Assembly (NCBI GenBank): GCA_049966915.1
Contig: JBMFTS010000033.1
Coordinates: 1-7,840, forward strand
Length of the DNA stretch: 7,840 nt
From: JAGDXZ01 sp049966915
Lineage (GTDB): Archaea > Micrarchaeota > Micrarchaeia > Micrarchaeales > CABMGC01
Reading direction: 5' to 3'
Position 1 is the stretch's first letter; each line of letters starts with the position of its first letter. Of this stretch, positions 6,360-7,840 are shown in pieces. The notes under the pieces were generated by a model. That model worked only from the letters and a program-made list of their open reading frames with translations. It did not search any database and had not been told where the DNA came from. The translations under genes were made by a program, and so were the position numbers.

Positions 6360-7141
6360 CACATCGCCTTCACGCTTTTCCTTATGAACTCGCCCATCTC
6401 AAGCCCTGCCAGGTGCTCCGGTATTACTGCCATGTCTGCGCCTGCTGTGTACACCTTCTTCCTTGCGTGCTCGTCCTTGAGCCTGGAGACTATTTTTATG
6501 CTAGGGTTGAGCTTCCTGGCAACGAGGGCCCCGAGCACGTTGCTGGCGTCGTCTTCTGATGCAAGCACAACGGCGCTGGCACTGCGTATGTTGGCACGCA
6601 ATAGCGACCGCTCTTCGGTAAAGTCAAGGGCCAAATTCACAACGTGCTGCGCATTGAGCTCCTTGTTCTGCTCCTGATCCTGCACCATTACAATGCATTT
6701 TATCTTGCCGCTTTTCAACCTTTGCATGAGCTGCCATGCAAGCTCGTTGTAGCCGCAAATTATGACATGGCGCTTCATGAACCTGGCGCGCGCCTCGTTT
6801 ATCTGCTCTTCTATGTTTGCGTATCCAAGCAGGTCTATCACTGCGGCAAGTATGAAGCTCGTTATGAGTATGCGGCTCAGGTTGTCGACTATCACCACTA
6901 CGAATATTGCGGCAAACACGTAAGCATTGGAAGCGAAGGCTATTCTTGCGAGCGCGGAAGACGCAGCAGTGTTCTGGGCGTCGAAGAATGCGTCAAGCAC
7001 GAAATACGAATCCAGGTAAATGTTCTTTGTAATAAAGAAAAGCACGACAAACGAAGCGACGAGGACAGCGACAACTATTAGCAGCGATAGTATCATTATG
7101 TTGAATGTATCGCCGCCCAACTGCCTCGCTACGTCGGCCAT
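6359..7141 (-). CDS. Membrane-anchored RCK (TrkA-N) protein, second type
   Basis: A 260-aa protein. A hydrophobic helix lies at about 16-36, followed by an amphipathic stretch, and a second hydrophobic block at about 73-106 that could be one long or two short helices. The RCK N-domain starts at about 123. No TVGYG filter is visible. The nucleotide loop reads HVIICGYNELAWQL (125-138): the first glycine remains but the following glycines of GxGxxG do not, much as in MthK (CGWSES). The sheet-end acid region is MVQDQE (152-157), and the domain ends with AGADMAVIPEHLAG. RCK_C is absent. The start is ATG 7141, one base after the previous stop; a longer frame to 7243 would run through the preceding gene with a low-complexity Arg/Ser leader and is rejected. 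Met122 directly before the RCK fold, with AGGT 2 nt upstream, could allow a soluble RCK form. It is co-transcribed with the flanking RCK genes and is a likely partner of both. Confidence 0.85.
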   Translation of the reverse strand: MADVARQLGGDTFNIMILSLLIVVAVLVASFVVLFFITKNIYLDSYFVLDAFFDAQNTAASSALARIAFASNAYVFAAIFVVVIVDNLSRILITSFILAAVIDLLGYANIEEQINEARARFMKRHVIICGYNELAWQLMQRLKSGKIKCIVMVQDQEQNKELNAQHVVNLALDFTEERSLLRANIRSASAVVLASEDDASNVLGALVARKLNPSIKIVSRLKDEHARKKVYTAGADMAVIPEHLAGLEMGEFIRKSVKAM

Positions 7142-7142
7142 G

Positions 7143-7571
7143 TTACATGCCTTTGGCAAGCTCCCTGAACAGCTCGTCGCTCGCTGACTTGTTTGGCGTT
7201 GCAACGAAGCCCGCGCCGGCTTCCTTGAGCTTGTTCCTGACAAGCTCCGTGTTTGCCCTTGTCGCTATTATTATCTTGCTGTTCAGACTTTTTGCAGTTA
7301 TGAGTATGAAAAGGTTCTTTGCGTCGTCGTCGGTTGCGATTGCTATGGCCTTTGCGCGCTCTATGCCCGCGTCTTTCAGCACTTTTGAATATGTTGCGTC
7401 TCCCCAGACTACGCCAATGCCTTTTTCCTTGAGCGCATCGGCCTTTGCCTTGTCTATTTCTATCACAACGAAACTTATGCCGTATTGCTGCAGCAGCTCG
7501 ACTATTTTCTCCCCGACGAGGCCGTAGCCGCACACTATAACATGGTCTTTCAGTTGTTGAGAGATTGCCAT
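7143..7571 (-). CDS. Soluble single-domain RCK/TrkA-N NAD-binding protein
   Basis: A 142-aa stand-alone RCK N-domain (Rossmann fold), predicted cytoplasmic. It has HVIVCGYGLVGEKI with intact G15-Y-G17-L-V-G20, VVIEID ending at D40 for the adenosine ribose, GDAT (57-60) and DAGIERAKAIAIATDDDAKN. These are the classic NAD(H)-binding features of TrkA/KtrA. It has no membrane segment and no RCK_C (TrkA_C) domain, so it is shorter than TrkA or KtrA. It is the first gene of the RCK cluster, ending one base before the next start. It probably joins the two membrane RCK proteins in a mixed ring and supplies the nucleotide-sensing site; that is inference. Start ATG 7571 is chosen because the RCK fold begins at once, AGGCTGAT lies 6 nt upstream and the TATA box lies about 50 nt upstream. 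An in-frame ATG at 7640 would place the TATA box inside the gene. Confidence 0.9.
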   Translation of the reverse strand: MAISQQLKDHVIVCGYGLVGEKIVELLQQYGISFVVIEIDKAKADALKEKGIGVVWGDATYSKVLKDAGIERAKAIAIATDDDAKNLFILITAKSLNSKIIIATRANTELVRNKLKEAGAGFVATPNKSASDELFRELAKGM

Positions 7572-7617
7572 ATTTAAATCAGCCTGCCGTCTTTCTTGAA
7601 TAATGGGAACGAGCAAG

Positions 7618-7625
7618 CATAAAAA
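7618..7625 (-). promoter_or_regulatory. TATA-box promoter of the RCK cluster
   Basis: The minus strand reads TTTTTATG, 47-54 nt before ATG 7571. Transcription starting about 26 nt downstream would give a leader of roughly 24 nt containing the Shine-Dalgarno-like AGGCTGAT (7585-7578). No better TATA candidate was seen between the tRNA and this gene. Confidence 0.5.
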
Positions 7626-7690
7626 GGTAGCGAAGGGCATAGACCTGCCAGCCGGGCATCCTTGAAGAACGGAATTTCCTGCGCAAACGA

Positions 7691-7710
7691 GCAGCTAGGA
7701 AAATAGCTGC
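7691..7710. repeat. 7-bp perfect inverted repeat in the tRNA-RCK spacer
   Basis: GCAGCTA (7691-7697) and TAGCTGC (7704-7710) are perfect inverted repeats around a 6-base loop. They lie between the tRNA-Gln end and the RCK promoter. No T-run follows on either strand, so a simple terminator is not indicated; an operator or part of a processed tRNA trailer is possible. Confidence 0.6.
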
Positions 7711-7721
7711 ATAAACAAAAT

Positions 7722-7736
7722 GTCAGAAACCCTGAC
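7722..7736. repeat. 5-bp inverted repeat in the tRNA-RCK spacer
   Basis: GTCAG (7722-7726) and CTGAC (7732-7736) form a short hairpin with a 5-base loop, 11 bp from the 7-bp hairpin. Apart from these two hairpins and the RCK promoter, I see no gene in the spacer from 7572 to 7785. Confidence 0.45.
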
Positions 7737-7785
7737 GCAGCCTGTGATTAGATGCAAGGCGCGGCTGCGAATTTTTACGCAAGCA

Positions 7786-7840
7786 TAGCTCCAGCCAGAT
7801 TCGAACTGGCGTCAACGGGTCCAGAGCCCGCTATCCTTGA
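7786..7840 (-). tRNA. tRNA-Gln (CUG), 3' part, cut by the window edge
   Basis: The minus strand shows the 3' end of a tRNA whose 5' part lies beyond the right edge. The T arm is GCCAG-TTCGAAT-CTGGC (7810-7794), followed by acceptor strand TGGAGCT (7793-7787) and discriminator A (7786). The anticodon arm is GCGGG-CTCTGGA-CCCGT, placing U33 before anticodon CUG, which reads the Gln codon CAG. The variable loop is 4 nt. The next bases are TGC, so the CCA end is not encoded and would be added after transcription. The upstream GGAT fits the 3' side of the D stem. An intron or the 5' acceptor strand cannot be checked here. Confidence 0.88.

Noticed and set aside
7142..7243. N-terminal extension of the second RCK gene up to 7243
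   Set aside because: It would run through the end of the preceding RCK gene and adds an Arg/Ser-rich leader; ATG 7141 one base after the stop is far more likely.
7572..7640. N-terminal extension of the soluble RCK protein to ATG 7640
   Set aside because: It would include the TATA-like box in the coding region, and the RCK fold begins directly after ATG 7571.
7658..7665. 8-bp copy of ATCCTTGA also found in the tRNA (7833-7840), suggesting a tRNA remnant or attachment site
   Set aside because: An 8-bp match within a few hundred bases is expected by chance, and no integrase or longer tRNA duplication is present.
7717..7785. C/D box small RNA (GTGATTA and CTGAC motifs)
   Set aside because: The C-box-like motif is imperfect and no D box follows it at the right distance on the same strand.
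7720..7788. 22-codon plus-strand ORF beginning MSETLTQPVIRCKA, resembling the start of class III alcohol dehydrogenases
   Set aside because: It stops inside the tRNA-Gln sequence and the resemblance ends after about 14 residues; no downstream dehydrogenase sequence exists, so chance is more likely than a gene remnant.

Overview
This window looks archaeal. The evidence is the gene content (a FlaI/PilB/TadA-class ATPase with two separate GspF/TadC-like platform proteins, and MthK-like RCK proteins), TATA-like boxes at archaeal spacing, ribosome-binding sequences matching the archaeal 16S 3' end (GGAGGTGATCC), and an archaeal-looking tRNA-Gln without an encoded CCA. Isoleucine is mostly coded by ATA although GC is roughly one half. 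Short gaps and start/stop overlaps suggest a compact genome. A DPANN lineage such as Micrarchaeota would fit, but I cannot prove the lineage from this window.

Every supported gene lies on the minus strand, so transcription runs from high to low coordinates. At the right edge is the 3' part of a tRNA-Gln(CUG) (7786-7840). A spacer of about 214 bp follows, with two small hairpins and a TATA-like promoter. Next comes a three-gene RCK/TrkA-N cluster (7571 down to 5637). Its first gene encodes a soluble single-domain RCK protein with an intact GxGxxG dinucleotide motif. The other two encode membrane proteins with a C-terminal RCK domain, both with altered nucleotide motifs and no TVGYG filter. Their layout recalls MthK-type channels, in which soluble and membrane-tethered RCK domains assemble into a gating ring.

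After a 52-bp gap with its own promoter-like box comes a five-gene type IV pilus / type II secretion-like operon (5584 down to the left edge). In order it encodes a winged-helix plus coiled-coil protein, the secretion/assembly ATPase, a Pro/Gln-rich linker protein of unknown function, and two GspF/TadC-type membrane platform proteins, the last cut by the window edge. Each of these genes sits 4-16 bp from its neighbour or overlaps it, so they are probably translated together. No pilin, prepilin peptidase or secretin-like gene is visible, so the substrate is unknown.

The most notable points are the split RCK system with apparently lost selectivity filters and divided nucleotide-binding capacity, and the two unrecognised soluble proteins (wHTH coiled-coil and P/Q-rich) built into the pilus ATPase operon.
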